Below are positions 23,038 to 33,807 of a stretch of 64,000 nucleotides of DNA, piece by piece (position 1 is the first letter of the stretch; every line of letters begins with the position of its first letter). The position numbers were made by a program, and so were the translations under genes. Origin of the DNA: Neolentinus lepideus HHB14362 ss-1 (taxonomy: Eukaryota; Basidiomycota; Agaricomycetes; Gloeophyllales; Gloeophyllaceae); contig KV425610.1 of NCBI GenBank assembly GCA_001632425.1, positions 7,487 to 71,486 on the forward strand, read 5' to 3'. Under the pieces are notes generated by a model that ran no database searches, was not told where the DNA came from, and saw nothing but the letters and a program-made list of their open reading frames with translations.

Positions 23038-24404
23038 ATGTAAGCGTTTAAAAGCCTGCCTGCCTCCTCTCATCTCTCCCCAGGGACCCGCCAACCACTC
23101 CCCCGTCAGAGTCGCCCGACGCCCCGCCACCCGACGACCAGCACTCGCGCTCGCAGTCTGCCGCGTCCGACACGTCCCACTGGGTGCGTCGCTGACCGTC
23201 TTCATTGATGATGCGATCTGATGTCTCACCCGCAGTCTTCTGAGAGGCGCGTGCCTGATAAGGAACAACAGATCTCATCACCCAGAGATCCCCCCTTTGC
23301 CTCCTACACCCACCCCCCGCCCCCGCCCTACCACGCCCTCCACCCCATGTCCCACCGCACAGACCCCGTAGTCATGGCCTCCAGGTGCGTCGCTAGTCTC
23401 TCTCTGCCTTGCCAAGCTGAGCTGACAACAGGCGCTACGACTACAAATCCCACTCTCTCTCCCATCCCTCGCCCCCGCCCATCACCACCCTCACAAACTC
23501 CCCGTCTCTGTCTGCCTCTTCCCTCGACAGATCCGCCGTCTCCTCGCCCGCCCCCAACGGCCACCACCACGCCCAGCCCTACTCTGCCCCCGCCTACCAC
23601 CCCTACACCCAGCCCATCAAGCAGTCCCCCAAGTCCTACTACGCCTCGCCCTCCATGGACACCGCCCCGCCCCCGCAAAACTACACCTACTCCCGCAACT
23701 ACGAGCACGCCTACCGCCAAGACGCGCTGCACCACGTCCCCCCCACGTACGGCGCCGCCCTCCCCGGCGTCTCCCACATCGCCCCGGGCACCATGCGTGC
23801 CGGCGGCTACGCCAACGCGCACGCCATGCCCAGCCAGGGCGACTACGGCATCATCCTCACCGACGACGCCGCCACCAAGCTCAGCGACCGCGTCCGCCGC
23901 CGCTGCTTCAACTGCTGCACCACCGACACCTCCACCTGGCGCCGCTCCACCCTCAACCCAGGCAAAGTCGTGCGTACCCCACCCACACTCCACCGCCACA
24001 CTCACTAACCCCGCACGCAGCTCTGCAACAAATGCGGCCTGTTCGAGCGCACGCACTCCCGCCCGCGCCCGGACCAGTTCCCGCACAAGCGCGGGCACAT
24101 CGCCGCCTCCGCCCGCGCGCGCACGCCCCCGCCCGCGCCGCAGCTCCCGCCGATGGTCGCCCAAGCGCAGCCGCCCCCGCCGCACACGTACTCGCACCCG
24201 TCCATCGCGCCGCTCTTTGCGCGCCAGGCCGACCAGCAGTGGCGCCAGTACCCGCCGAGCCCGGGCGGCGGCGGCGGCGGGAAGAAGCCCGCTGCGCCGC
24301 GGCTGCGCCCGGTGTCGCCGACGCCGCCGTCGTCGCGGAGCGAGAGCCCGAGCCACAAAAATGCGTCGTTTTCGGAGCAGGCGCGTGATAGTAGACCGGC
24401 TTAG
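23038..24404 (+). CDS. GATA-type zinc-finger transcription factor
   Basis: DNA-binding regulator. The start codon appears split: AT at 23038-23039 (exon 1), a 44-bp intron (GTAAGC..CCCCAG), then G at 23084. Exons 23084-23183, 23236-23384, 23432-23969 and 24021-24404 follow, giving 390 residues. The N-terminus is Pro/Ser-rich (DPPTTPPSESPDAPPPDD). A long Tyr/Pro/Ser-rich region leads to the finger RCFNCCTTDTSTWRRSTLNP. The finger is completed across the last intron by CNKCGLFERTHSRPRPDQF, giving C-x2-C-x19-C-x2-C. A basic tail (FPHKRGHIAAS) and a Pro-rich C-terminus with a Gly/Lys patch follow. The longer 19-residue loop with 'STLNPGK' is known from other basidiomycete GATA factors and differs from the 17/18-residue classes. 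All frames close exactly (263 plus 128 codons), which supports the model. Confidence 0.85.
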
Positions 24405-26060
24405 TGGTGTCTGCCCCCGCTCGACGCAACTGGCACGTCTTTTCCGGAAAAATCCTGCGCGGTGTGTTTCTTGTTTTCGCTGTCGCCAGACCTGGGCTGG
24501 CTCCTATCCATCTCGGACCTTTTTCGTACGCTGCTTCGCTGTCGTCACTGCCTGCCTGCATAGAGTTTTCTTGATGATGTGTTGCTGTTGCTCCGCCTGT
24601 GGTTTATTGCACCAGACCTGACTGGGTTATTGCACCTGACTGGGTTATTGCACCAGAACCCGACTGGTCTATCCCACCAGTCGATTGCCCGCGTGTGTAT
24701 ATTCCGAGCTTGGCTTACTCCTATTCCCGCCCTCGTTCGTTGTTATTTAACGGCTCGTATTTTGATAGCGAATATGTATTATTGATCCGTTTCTTGTATG
24801 ATCTTATGCTGTGTCCACCGGGCCTTCGTCGCTCCCAGCGCCGGGGGCTGTAGACACGAGGCATACCGTTCCCATGCGCAGCATCAGATGGCATACATAC
24901 TGTTCGCCGAAAGGGCACTCGTGGACACGGCGCATACCCTCGCCCGGCGACTCAAGGTTCTGTCCAGCTGCTTTCCCTGACCCCGGGCGAGCGCCGCATT
25001 TTTTGAACGCCGAGGTGGTTCTCGTTTCACGGGCTGTCGTAACGCGGTGTCATGCAATATGCACCGATATGGCCTGCGTGGGAGGCGGCTGACCGAGCGA
25101 TGGGAATGCGCGCGCCCATAGGCTGCCTGCTTGGCGAGTGGCGGGCAATTAGATTCCATGCGTTTATCATGGCACAGATGAACCGCCGTACGTGTGATTA
25201 CAGTCCACCTGATATCAATAGAACATTATCATATGCTTATTTTGAGGACAGGTCAGCGTCCGTCTTTGCTGGAAGAGAGAGCGCGGATCTGCGTGCGTTC
25301 GATGCATCATGACCGGGCCATCGGAATCGACGACAGATTGCCGGAGCGACCGCCTGGGACTGCACTGGGGAAACGTATCGCAGTCTAGGGAACATACCGC
25401 AGTCTGGGGACCCATGGCTGAGAACGCGGTAGGATAAGTAAGCAGTGCCTAGATCCACAAACGACACAGACCCCCATCTGGCGTAATACTACCAGGACTA
25501 TGACAGCCCAGGGCGATCAATATGGCTAGCCCAGGCCTCCAGGCTTTCATCAAGGCTTTCAGGGGATGCTGTACAAAGTGATCCCTGCGCCCACTGTCAG
25601 CTCACGCCATCGTGCCTGGCGATAATAATAATAACACACCACTCACTCATGCTTGCTGATGAAATACGCACCCGGCAGGAACCCCTTCGTCCTCGCCTTC
25701 CACACTCGCGGAGCGCAAACGGGGCACCGATCCCAACTCCGCCACTCCGGTCAACCAATCAGATCGCCATCAGAGGTCTCAAAATCCGGACCTAAGGTCC
25801 GCTTGGTCCATTGATCGGGCTCAGCCACCGAGACTTGCCCTTTTCAAGCATCTGCCCTCCGACTGGCCGTCATCCGTCTCGTTGACGCGTTATACAATAT
25901 TTCTGAACGCCCAAGTCCGACTCTATATACCCTCCAACGCTACCCGTACCACCGACCCAGCACCAACCGGTCTCAGCTTGACGCCTGATTTCGAGAAAAT
26001 CAGCCCCATGGGCACTCGTCGTCGCATGTGATTTTCCCCCGCCGGTGATGGACGCTCCGG
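24405..26060. other. Intergenic region with a short tandem repeat
   Basis: Near 24601-24690 a unit of about 22 bp, TTATTGCACCAGACCTGACTG, is repeated about three times with variation just downstream of the GATA gene. It may lie in its 3' untranslated region. The remainder has only short ORFs without motifs. Confidence 0.5.
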
Positions 26061-26063
26061 CCA

Positions 26064-26069
26064 TATAAG
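26064..26069 (+). promoter_or_regulatory. TATA box of the thiolase gene
   Basis: TATAAG lies 67 bp upstream of the thiolase ATG at 26136. This leaves room only for a short leader and argues against a coding exon further upstream. Confidence 0.55.
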
Positions 26070-26135
26070 GTCGTCCTCTGCGTCCACCGCGTTCCACGAC
26101 TATCGCTGCCCGATTCTCTCTACATCCTGAAAAAC

Positions 26136-27591
26136 ATGGCTGCTATCGCTCAAAAGGCTGGGACGAGCGGCAAGGCAAAGGTGCTCGCGAAGAGCGACGA
26201 CGACGTCGTGGTAGTCGCCGCCGTGCGCTCTGCCATCACCAAGGTGCGCACGTCACACCATCCCGCCACAGCGACCTGACAGCGGGCGTCGCAGGGCAAG
26301 AAGGGCGGCTTCAAGGACACGCGCCCCGAGGAGATCCTCTCCGCCGTCCTCCGCGCCGTCTACACAAAAGCCGGCCTCGACCCCGCGCTCGTCGGCGACA
26401 TCGCCGTGGGCAACGTCCTCCCGCCCGGCGGCGGCGCGAGCGCGGCGCGCATGGCCGCGCTGCACGCGGGCATCCCGCACACGACGCCGGTCAACACCGT
26501 CAACCGGCAGTGCTCCTCGGGCCTCACCGCCGTCAGCCAGATCGCGAACGAGATCGCGGTCGGGCAGATCGACGTTGGTATCGGTGCGTGCGCGGCCCTG
26601 GTGTGGATGTACTCAATCAATTACTTGCATGCTAGGTGCGGGAGTCGAGTCGATGACGTTTGGGTACGGCGGCGCCGCGATGCCCGACGGGTGGTCCGAA
26701 GCGGTGCTCTCGAACAAGGAGGCCGAGGACTGCCTCATCCCGATGGGCATCACCTCCGAGAACGTCGCCAAAGAGTACAACATCTCGCGCGCCGCCCAAG
26801 ACGCGTTCGCCGCCCACTCGTTCCAGAAGGCCGCCGCCGCGCAGAAGGCGGGCAAGTTCACGGCGGAGATCGTGCCCGTGGCGGTAAAGTGGGTCGACCC
26901 GAAGACGCAGGAGGTGCGCGAGATCGTCGTCGACGCGGACGACGGGATCAGGGACGGCGTGACGGCGGAGAGCCTCGGGAAGCTGAAGCCCGCCTTCTCC
27001 AAGGACGGGAGCACGCACGCAGGTGCGCCGCCGCCTATCTATTCTCTGCCTACACACTCACCCCCCACCCAGGCAACGCCTCGCAAGTCTCCGACGGCGC
27101 CGCCGCGGTGCTCCTCGCGCGGCGCTCGGCCGCCGCGCGCCTCGGGCTGCCCGTGCTCGGCAAGTACGTCGCGTCCGCGGTCGTCGGCGTGCCCCCGCGG
27201 ATCATGGGCGTCGGGCCCGCGTTCGCGATCCCGCGGCTCCTCGCGCACACCGGCCTGGGCAAGGACGACGTCGACTTTTACGAGATCAACGAGGCGTTTG
27301 CGAGCCAGGCGGTGTTTTCGGTGCAGCGTATTGGGATTCCGTTTGAGAAGGTGAACGTGCACGGCGGGGCGATCGCGATGGGGCATCCGCTGGGGTGTAG
27401 TGAGTGGCTTGTTCTTGGCGTGTGGGTGGGTTGATGCTGATTGTTTGTTTGTTTGTTTTTTCGTAGCTGGCGCGAGGCAGGTCGCGACTGGGTATAATAT
27501 CGCGAAGCAGACGGGGGCGAAGACGTTTGTGACGAGCATGTGTATCGGCTCGGGGATGGGCATGGCTGCGCTCTTCGTGAACGAGCAGTGA
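26136..27591 (+). CDS. POT1: 3-ketoacyl-CoA thiolase, POT1/ACAA1 type
   Basis: Catalyses the last step of fatty-acid beta-oxidation, splitting 3-ketoacyl-CoA with CoA to acetyl-CoA and a shortened acyl-CoA. Exons are 26136-26243, 26295-26583, 26636-27022, 27073-27399 and 27467-27591, and they give 411 residues (yeast Pot1 has 417). Family signatures: VNTVNRQCSSGLTAV with the acyl-accepting Cys, GAGVESMTFGYGG, IPMGITSENVA, GNASQVSDGAAAVLL, IMGVGPAFAIP, EINEAFASQAVF, GGAIAMGHPLGCTGARQ with the catalytic His, and CIGSGMGMAALF with the second catalytic Cys. The pattern matches the peroxisomal enzyme rather than Erg10. Oddly, the N-terminus (MAAIAQKAGTSGKAKVLAK) shows no PTS2 motif of the R-L-x5-H-L kind, and the C-terminus NEQ is not a PTS1. 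Confidence 0.93.
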
Positions 27592-28392
27592 TTCGGATAC
27601 GGAATATACAGTGTATTCAGATCCCCAGGTGTAATTGTATCTTCATTTAATCCACCCGATTCCGGAAGCTGCATCGCACTCGGACATTTTATTCCGCAAC
27701 GCGGTATGTATTAAGAGGAGATGTACCTAATCTACGGGCCGCAGCCGACATGACGGCGTCGGTGCGATCTTGGGGACGAGGGTGGTTAGTCTCCCGTGCG
27801 TGCGTTCAAGATCCCCGCGTAAAGGCAGGGGGGATCCCAAATATCAACGTGCAGGGTGTAACTTTCGATGAAGCAAAATTGCTACCTCTTCCTTGGTTTT
27901 ATATCCACGCAGGGGCGCACGGACCCCGTGGGACTTGGCACGTGATGTGCGGTGGCCTTTAAAAGCGGAGGGAGAGGGAGTGGTCTTTACAGTCACCTCG
28001 GCTCTTGATTTATGTGCCTGGCGTCTGGAGGATGGATGCGAGGTCGGTCAAGTGTTTGGTCGAGCAGAGCAGGTTGTGGGGAGCTGGGCATGCCGTTCGC
28101 CTTTGTTTTTGGTGGGTGGGGGGTTAATCAGCTCCTTGTACATTTGCAGCATTAATAATTGGCACGGCGCGGCTATGGTTACATTCCTTGTGTACGTTGT
28201 CGTGTTTACATTGCGTCGAACAAATCTGTCGCGTTCAATTATCATTTGTGTTTACATTCCTTGTCGAGCAAATCTGTCGCGTTCAGCTATGTACAAGTCT
28301 ATTCGATTTCCGAGCACCGTGTCATGCGTATTCGAAGTATGACAGCAGCACCGCATGATTATCGTGTATGCATGCATTCACGGCTGGAAGAT
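27592..28392. other. Intergenic, nothing recognised
   Basis: Downstream of the thiolase. A 17-bp word, CAAATCTGTCGCGTTCA, occurs twice (near 28221 and 28269). No gene is supported. Confidence 0.45.
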
Positions 28393-28456
28393 CGTATCAT
28401 ATTATAGCAATTAGAGTATTAGGGCGTATCATATTATAGCAATTAGAGTACTAGGG
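28393..28456. repeat. Two tandem 32-bp units
   Basis: CGTATCATATTATAGCAATT plus twelve further bases is present twice head to tail, with one substitution. Confidence 0.85.
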
Positions 28457-28651
28457 CGACATACGTCATCGCTGCGCACCCTCCCTCGCGACGGATTGAG
28501 ATTTTTAAAACATACATAGTGATGCCATTATTGGAGCAAGCGCTGACGGACGTCACTATACACGCCGTACGGTCGTGCGCTATATCGGTCCTGGTGTGCA
28601 GTATTGTTAGCTATTGCCTATCCGATAGCGAGAGTCGTTTGGCATTGGTAT

Positions 28652-28935
28652 GGGTGATGGATGATAGGGAGACGTATTGGTATGGTGGATGATAGCGAGA
28701 CGTATTGGTATGGTAGATGATAGCGGTCCCGCTATCGCACATCACGCCAGCACGTCTGTGCTGGCATACTGGCATGGTGGACGATGGCGCGACGTAGTGG
28801 CATGATGTACGATAGCGGGACGTACTGGCATGGTGGACGATGGCGCAACGTATTGACGATAGCGAGACATAGTAGCATGGTAGACGATAGGGAGACATAC
28901 TGGCATGGTGGACGATAGGGAGACGTACTGGCATA
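28652..28935. repeat. 28-bp minisatellite with internal hairpins
   Basis: Eight or nine units of GACGATAGCGAGACGTACTG followed by GCATGGTG, one of them truncated. A middle insert carries two inverted repeats: GATAGCG (28719-28725) with CGCTATC (28730-28736), and GCCAGCAC (28746-28753) with GTGCTGGC (28758-28765). Confidence 0.8.
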
Positions 28936-30139
28936 GCGAACGTAAGTGACGGCAAGCACGGCGAGGTCGCGCAAAAGCGGGGGTGGCGATTGGACCGGAT
29001 TGCCAATCGGAAGTCGCTACAACGGGTGTGGAGAGGCCGGACGTAACAACAACGAGCGAACGTAACTGGGTGTTCCCGGGTGATGTGAATGGGCGGGCGA
29101 CCCTGTGATGTGCCGGCCGCGATACACGACTGGGGGATGGGGTGCGCCGCGGTGTTACGATGTGATAGAGTTACTATCTGATAAACCCGGGAACGGCGTG
29201 TGTGTGTGCCGGCTTGTTCGTCTGCTTAGTGCGCGGAACACGGGATGTGCGACGAGAGTAGGCGAGCACATCAGAATCGGATTATCCGTGGCGCGATGGC
29301 GGGAGACAGAGGCTAGCAGGTGACGCTCGGGGCAGGCGTCGACGGAGGCAGATGCGGACGAGCGATGGTTCTCCGGTGATAGCCTTGTTGTGACCGAAGA
29401 AGCTAGTGCGGGACGGAAGTAATTAAGTTTGGATGTCAGTATCGAGTTTGAGCTGATGAGTTATCTCAGAATCAGAGGTCGGGAGGAGAGTCCGAGGGTA
29501 AATGCTGAGGCTGTCGCAGCGGCAGCATGTGAAAGAAACGAGCAGAAAGCAGTGGGTGCTTGTGTCAAGTTGGGGTAAGCTCGGGTGGAGGTGCTATCGT
29601 TCATCGTCGGGGGAAGCCGAGTGGCAGCGTGCCGACATGTATCGCACTGCCGTAAGGGAGCCAGGGAGAAAGGTCCGGCTGTGTGTCAGAGGCTAGCAGG
29701 ATGAATCAGCACTGCGAATGGATTGCGAATGGACTGGATGTTGAAACGACTCGTCGATTGCCGGGGCCGATAGAGGAGCGTCAGCCTGTTGTGGTAGGAC
29801 GGAACCTGTGCCGGAGCATGGACATCACGGAAGATATTAGAAGATACAGGCTTATAGGCTTGCTTTGATACGAATTTGCTATGGTATAAGCTTGTTATGA
29901 TATAAACTTGTTATGATATAAGCTCGTTGTAGGCTTGCTCGGTGGAATCTAAGCGAGTCGCTGATCGATGCGGCTGCTTCGTATCAATCTCCTCTATCTC
30001 CGTCTACAGCACAGCCCACGACCATGTTACCGCCTGCCACGGGATCCGCGACGACCACCCGCGACCGGAACATTTCATGCTTCCCTTCAAATACGCCTCT
30101 TGTCTCCGAATCTCCTTGCCCCTCATGTTATAGCCCGCC
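28936..30139. other. Intergenic region and promoter of the Zn2Cys6 gene
   Basis: No gene is supported. At 29870-29930 a 16-bp unit (TTGTTATGATATAAGC) is repeated three to four times. Confidence 0.5.
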
Positions 30140-31140
30140 ATGCATCCCAGCTCTACCTCCGACTCGAACCAAATGCAACCCTCTCTCCCATCCATCCACC
30201 ATCTCCATCCTTACCTTGCACCACCAGTTCCGTCCTATCCTGCTGCCTATGCCACACTCGAACCACCCGCGCCCGCTGCCATGCAAGCCGAGCACCCCGC
30301 AGCCAACTCTGACTCGGAGGAACAAGGCCCACCCAAGAAGAAACGCCGCCGTCAAGCCCTGAGCTGCACCGGTACGTACACGCCTCCTCAGCTCTCGGCA
30401 TCGCTGACCATGCCGCCAACACCGTCATGTGTGGCGCCATGCATCCCGTTCCTCAATGCGACAATGCAGAATGCAAGCGCCGCAAGATAAAGTGTGACAG
30501 GTCGGGACGCTCTCGCGACTGCTCGTCTACCCTCCATCTCAGTCTCTGTCCTCTCTGTCAGGGCACAGCCTTGCGGCCCGTGCTCGCGTCGCGGCGAGAT
30601 CGCCAAATGCCAGTGGTACATCGTCGACCCCCCGTGCGTACCCTCCCTCCCACATTTCACCCTACTCATCCCCCTTCCAAATGCAGCGATAAATACGTGA
30701 CACGCGCCGAATACGACGACCTCAAGAGCCGCTTCGACATGCTCGAGAACTCCCTCGCCCGGCTGTTGCCAGGATTCGCCGCGACGTCGCAGCCTCCGTA
30801 CATGTCGGCCGCCCCTTCAAACGCACCTCCCATCCCCGCACCTGCCTACCATCCGCAGTACGCTTCCCCCGACCAGCAGCCCGTCCCGTCCTCGTCGCAG
30901 CAGCCACCCCCGAGACGGCCGCACCTCCCCCTGCCGCCCCTCCCGAAGCCCTCGCCCCTCTCGCTGGCGGCGATCACGACGCCCTACAGCCCCCACCCCG
31001 ACGCGGCGGAGCCAAAAAATTGGCCGGCGCAGACGCTCACAACGCTGCTGGGCGAGCGTCTGCGCCTCTCCCCCGACCGCCCGCACCCAATCCCCGTCCC
31101 GCCGCAGTACAGACAGCGCCTGCAGGCGCACAACGAGTGA
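30140..31140 (+). CDS. Zn2Cys6 binuclear-cluster transcription factor
   Basis: Four exons (30140-30371, 30470-30500, 30562-30633, 30687-31140) give 262 residues. A Pro/Ser-rich N-terminus ends in a basic patch (PPKKKRRRQ), a likely nuclear-localisation signal. The fungal Zn(II)2Cys6 domain is assembled over two introns: ALSCTECKRRKIKCDRAQP, then CGPCSRRGEIAKCQW, with all six Cys correctly spaced. A coiled linker follows (TRAEYDDLKSRFDMLENSLA), typical of a dimerisation element. The rest is Pro-rich, and no fungal-specific transcription-factor middle domain is present. The stop at 31138-31140 is followed by a short tandem repeat that is open in two other frames. A further 3' intron (GTGACC at about 31137 to CGTCAG at about 31215) could extend the tail with a repeated DSHRNLV motif. 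I prefer the simple stop. Confidence 0.82.
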
Positions 31141-31208
31141 CCCCCGGACCGTCGCGCACCTCCCGTCCGGAATCATCGCGCACCTCTCGCCCGGAGTCGT
31201 CGCGAACT

Positions 31209-31290
31209 CGTCAGCACCGACAGCCATCGCAATCTCGTCAACGACAGCCATCGCAATCTAGTCAGCAACGACAGCCATCGCAATCTCGTT
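31209..31290. repeat. Tandem repeat, 24/27-bp unit
   Basis: Three units of CGACAGCCATCGCAATCTCG separated by TCAA or TCAGCAA. It lies 70 bp after the stop codon of the Zn2Cys6 gene and is open in more than one frame. Confidence 0.75.
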
Positions 31291-32187
31291 ATCCAGCGGA
31301 ACGCGCCCCGCAGTAAATGAATGACCGTGGTTTTAAATCCCATACCCATACCCCATACAGCGCAGCCTATCGTATCGACTGTCTAATACCAATAACGTCA
31401 CATTACAAGTTCCGTCTGCTCTGTATTCTTACTACTTCTCTCGCTCCGTACGCTTTCGTGTTTCAAATTTATCCTGCCCAATGTGAGTCGCCGCCGTGCG
31501 CGTCCAACTGCTGGTACTGGTACTGACACCACAGTCAGGTATACGATAAGAACAAACAAAGCCTAACCACTAAATTTAATTGTCCCCGGGGCACTTATGA
31601 ATTCAAGGGGTCGAAAGCCAATGCGGTGGCGCGGGCATGCCGTGGTGGGGAGGCGGTGTGATAGGGTGTAAGCTCCGCTGAGCTCATACCGCGCTCGAAG
31701 GAGAAGGAGAAGTCCGTCGAAGAACCCTGCAGTGGCAATTCGCGAGCGCGTTCTTCCGACACTATTAATGACGCTCTCGTCGGATAGTATAGTAGCACGG
31801 TGTTATTTCGAGATGCTGTGCGAGTCACTTGAACCGTCCGCGCGTTTCACCGATGCGGTGCCAATAAACGAGCGTCATTTGCACCCAGCAGATACCGTAC
31901 ACGACTATCTCATGGCCCAGCGGCCCTGCCAATCATGAATCCCCGACCAACCTTGCTAAGATCGCCACAAGCCATTATCTGCTCCAATCTCCGAGTCCTA
32001 TCAAGGTATGATCAGAGTTTGCAAACCAACGGGCGAGAAGCCGCAGTCCTCGTCCTGCGAGGTCATCATGGCAACAACGTGGAGCGTCCGGAAAAGCGAG
32101 GTTATCTATTGCTTTCGACAACTCCCTAGCCCGGCGCGATCACAGCATGACCGCGCATCCACCCGAACCCAACCCGTCCCCGGCCCG
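31291..32187. other. Convergent intergenic region, nothing recognised
   Basis: 3' flank between the Zn2Cys6 gene and TYR1, which run towards each other. Only ORFs of up to 77 codons, without motifs. Confidence 0.5.
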
Positions 32188-33807
32188 CTATAGCGACGGC
32201 GAGCTCTCCATAATCGCCTGTATCATCGCCGACCCCACCCTCACCGCGTCCTCAAACCGCGCCCTAAAAAACCCCGCCGTCTCCCCAAACCGGTCCTTGT
32301 ACAGCTCAAAGCTCCCAAACGCGACGCACTGCGCCCACCCGCGCGCCGCGACGACGAACTCGAGGTCGTCCGAGCGGTGCGTCACGTCGTACAGCGCCGC
32401 GTTGAGCGCCGCGTCCAGCCGCGCGCGCGAGCGGAAGAGGTACTCCGCGACGCCGATCCACATGCGGAAGATCGGCGTCGCGGCGAGCTCGAGGTGCAGG
32501 AAGGGGTTGATCCCGAGGTGCGCCCAGCAGTCGACCATCGCGAGGAGCGAGAGGTGCGAGTTGGCTTTGGCTTTTGGTGAGCGCGGGCGCGAGGACCCGG
32601 GCGAGGGCGGGGCGGCGAGGCTGAACTTGTCGAGGGTGTCTTCGGAGAGGAGGATGGGCGTGCGCGCGCCTGGCGACGGCACGCGGCCGTTGTGGGCGTT
32701 CGCGCCCCCGTAGTCCGCGCTGAACACCTTCTCCCGCGCTTTGTACACCCTCTCCCGCAGCGCCTTTTCGTCTGCGGCGAGCATCAGCTTGAAGAGCTCC
32801 GTCGCGCTCCGCGCGTACTGCGCGATCTGCACGCGCGCGGAGGGGTTGAGGATGGCGAGGCCCGCGTAGACGTGCCACTTGTTCGAGTAGATGCGGAGCA
32901 TGATGTTCACCTTGACGTTCTCGATGCCGCCGACGTACGGCGTGTTCTCCCAGGGGTACTCTTTCGCGGACGCCCAGGCGGTGCCCATGGAGAGGAAGGC
33001 GGCGTGTGTCACGGCTTGGGTGTTGGCGGTGACGAGGTCGTGCTCGTCGTAGGACATGTAGACATGGCGGGAGCGAAAGGGCAGGAATATGTTCTCTACG
33101 AGGGTGAGCGCCCAGTCTGGCGCTCTGTGTTTGATGAGGACCTACACTCGTGGGAAAGATACGTCACAGAGCATCTAGCGCAAGGAAGTCGATGTACTCA
33201 CTAGAGGTTGTCCATGTGGCGAGACGGTCGGTCCATGTAATGAATGGCACGAGACAATGTATACATCTTCAGGCAGGTGCTTTTCGAATGCCGCCCTTTC
33301 TGGAGCTTTGACAGAGGTCTGCGCAGACACGATTGCGCCTACTTTCGTGGCTAGAACGCGAGCATTTGTCCAAAGAACACATTACTAATATAATGCACCG
33401 CTCACATGGACCGTACTCTGCTACCACTCTGTCAATGTACTCGGCCTCGACCGAGTACACTATGAAATCCGACGTTCTCGAGACGCGATGTCCATCAGGC
33501 AGAACTGTAATACCAGGTACACCTAAAAATACCCGCAATCCATCAAACAAGCGCGCAAACAGGCACCTGAAACGCACCTGCGTATTCTGCTTTGATCTCC
33601 TCGTACTTGCTCGGGATGTCACAGACGTGGATCCTGCCAGCACACACTCAGCTTTGTGCGCCATCCAAGTCAAACAAGCACCAACTTTTTCCACCCCCCT
33701 TCAGACAGGTATGTGGCGTACATCCGTCCCATAGCGCCCATACCGATCAGGCCAATGGTCGGCTGCGCCTCGATGGGCGAGTTGGGTGTTGCAGAGGGGT
33801 CTAACAT
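32188..33807 (-). CDS. TYR1: Prephenate dehydrogenase (NADP+)
   Basis: Converts prephenate to 4-hydroxyphenylpyruvate, the committed step of tyrosine synthesis in the cytosol. Five exons (33686-33807, 33578-33633, 33406-33522, 33202-33350, 32188-33141) give 465 residues; the yeast enzyme has about 450. The Rossmann nucleotide-binding motif IGLIGMGAMGRMYATYL sits at residues 17-33. It is followed by VCDIPSKYEEIKAEYAG, then GVPGITVLPDGHRVSRTSDF, STKVGAIVSAQTSVKAPE and VSCHSLHGPTVSPHGQPL. The long last exon has SYDEHDLVTANTQAVTHAAF, YVGGIENVKVNIMLRIYSNK and WHVYAGLAILNP, which are diagnostic of Tyr1. A Ser/Pro-rich insert (about residues 270-305) holds an SPKAKANSHL stretch. Frames close exactly over all four introns. 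Confidence 0.93.

Noticed and set aside
23221..24621. A 466-codon plus-strand ORF and a 342-codon minus-strand ORF over the GATA gene
   Set aside because: High GC keeps several frames open. Only the spliced frame yields the GATA finger with exact phase closure.
26406..27434. A 342-codon ORF spanning the thiolase
   Set aside because: It reads through two introns and leaves the thiolase frame in its middle; the five-exon model restores every family motif.
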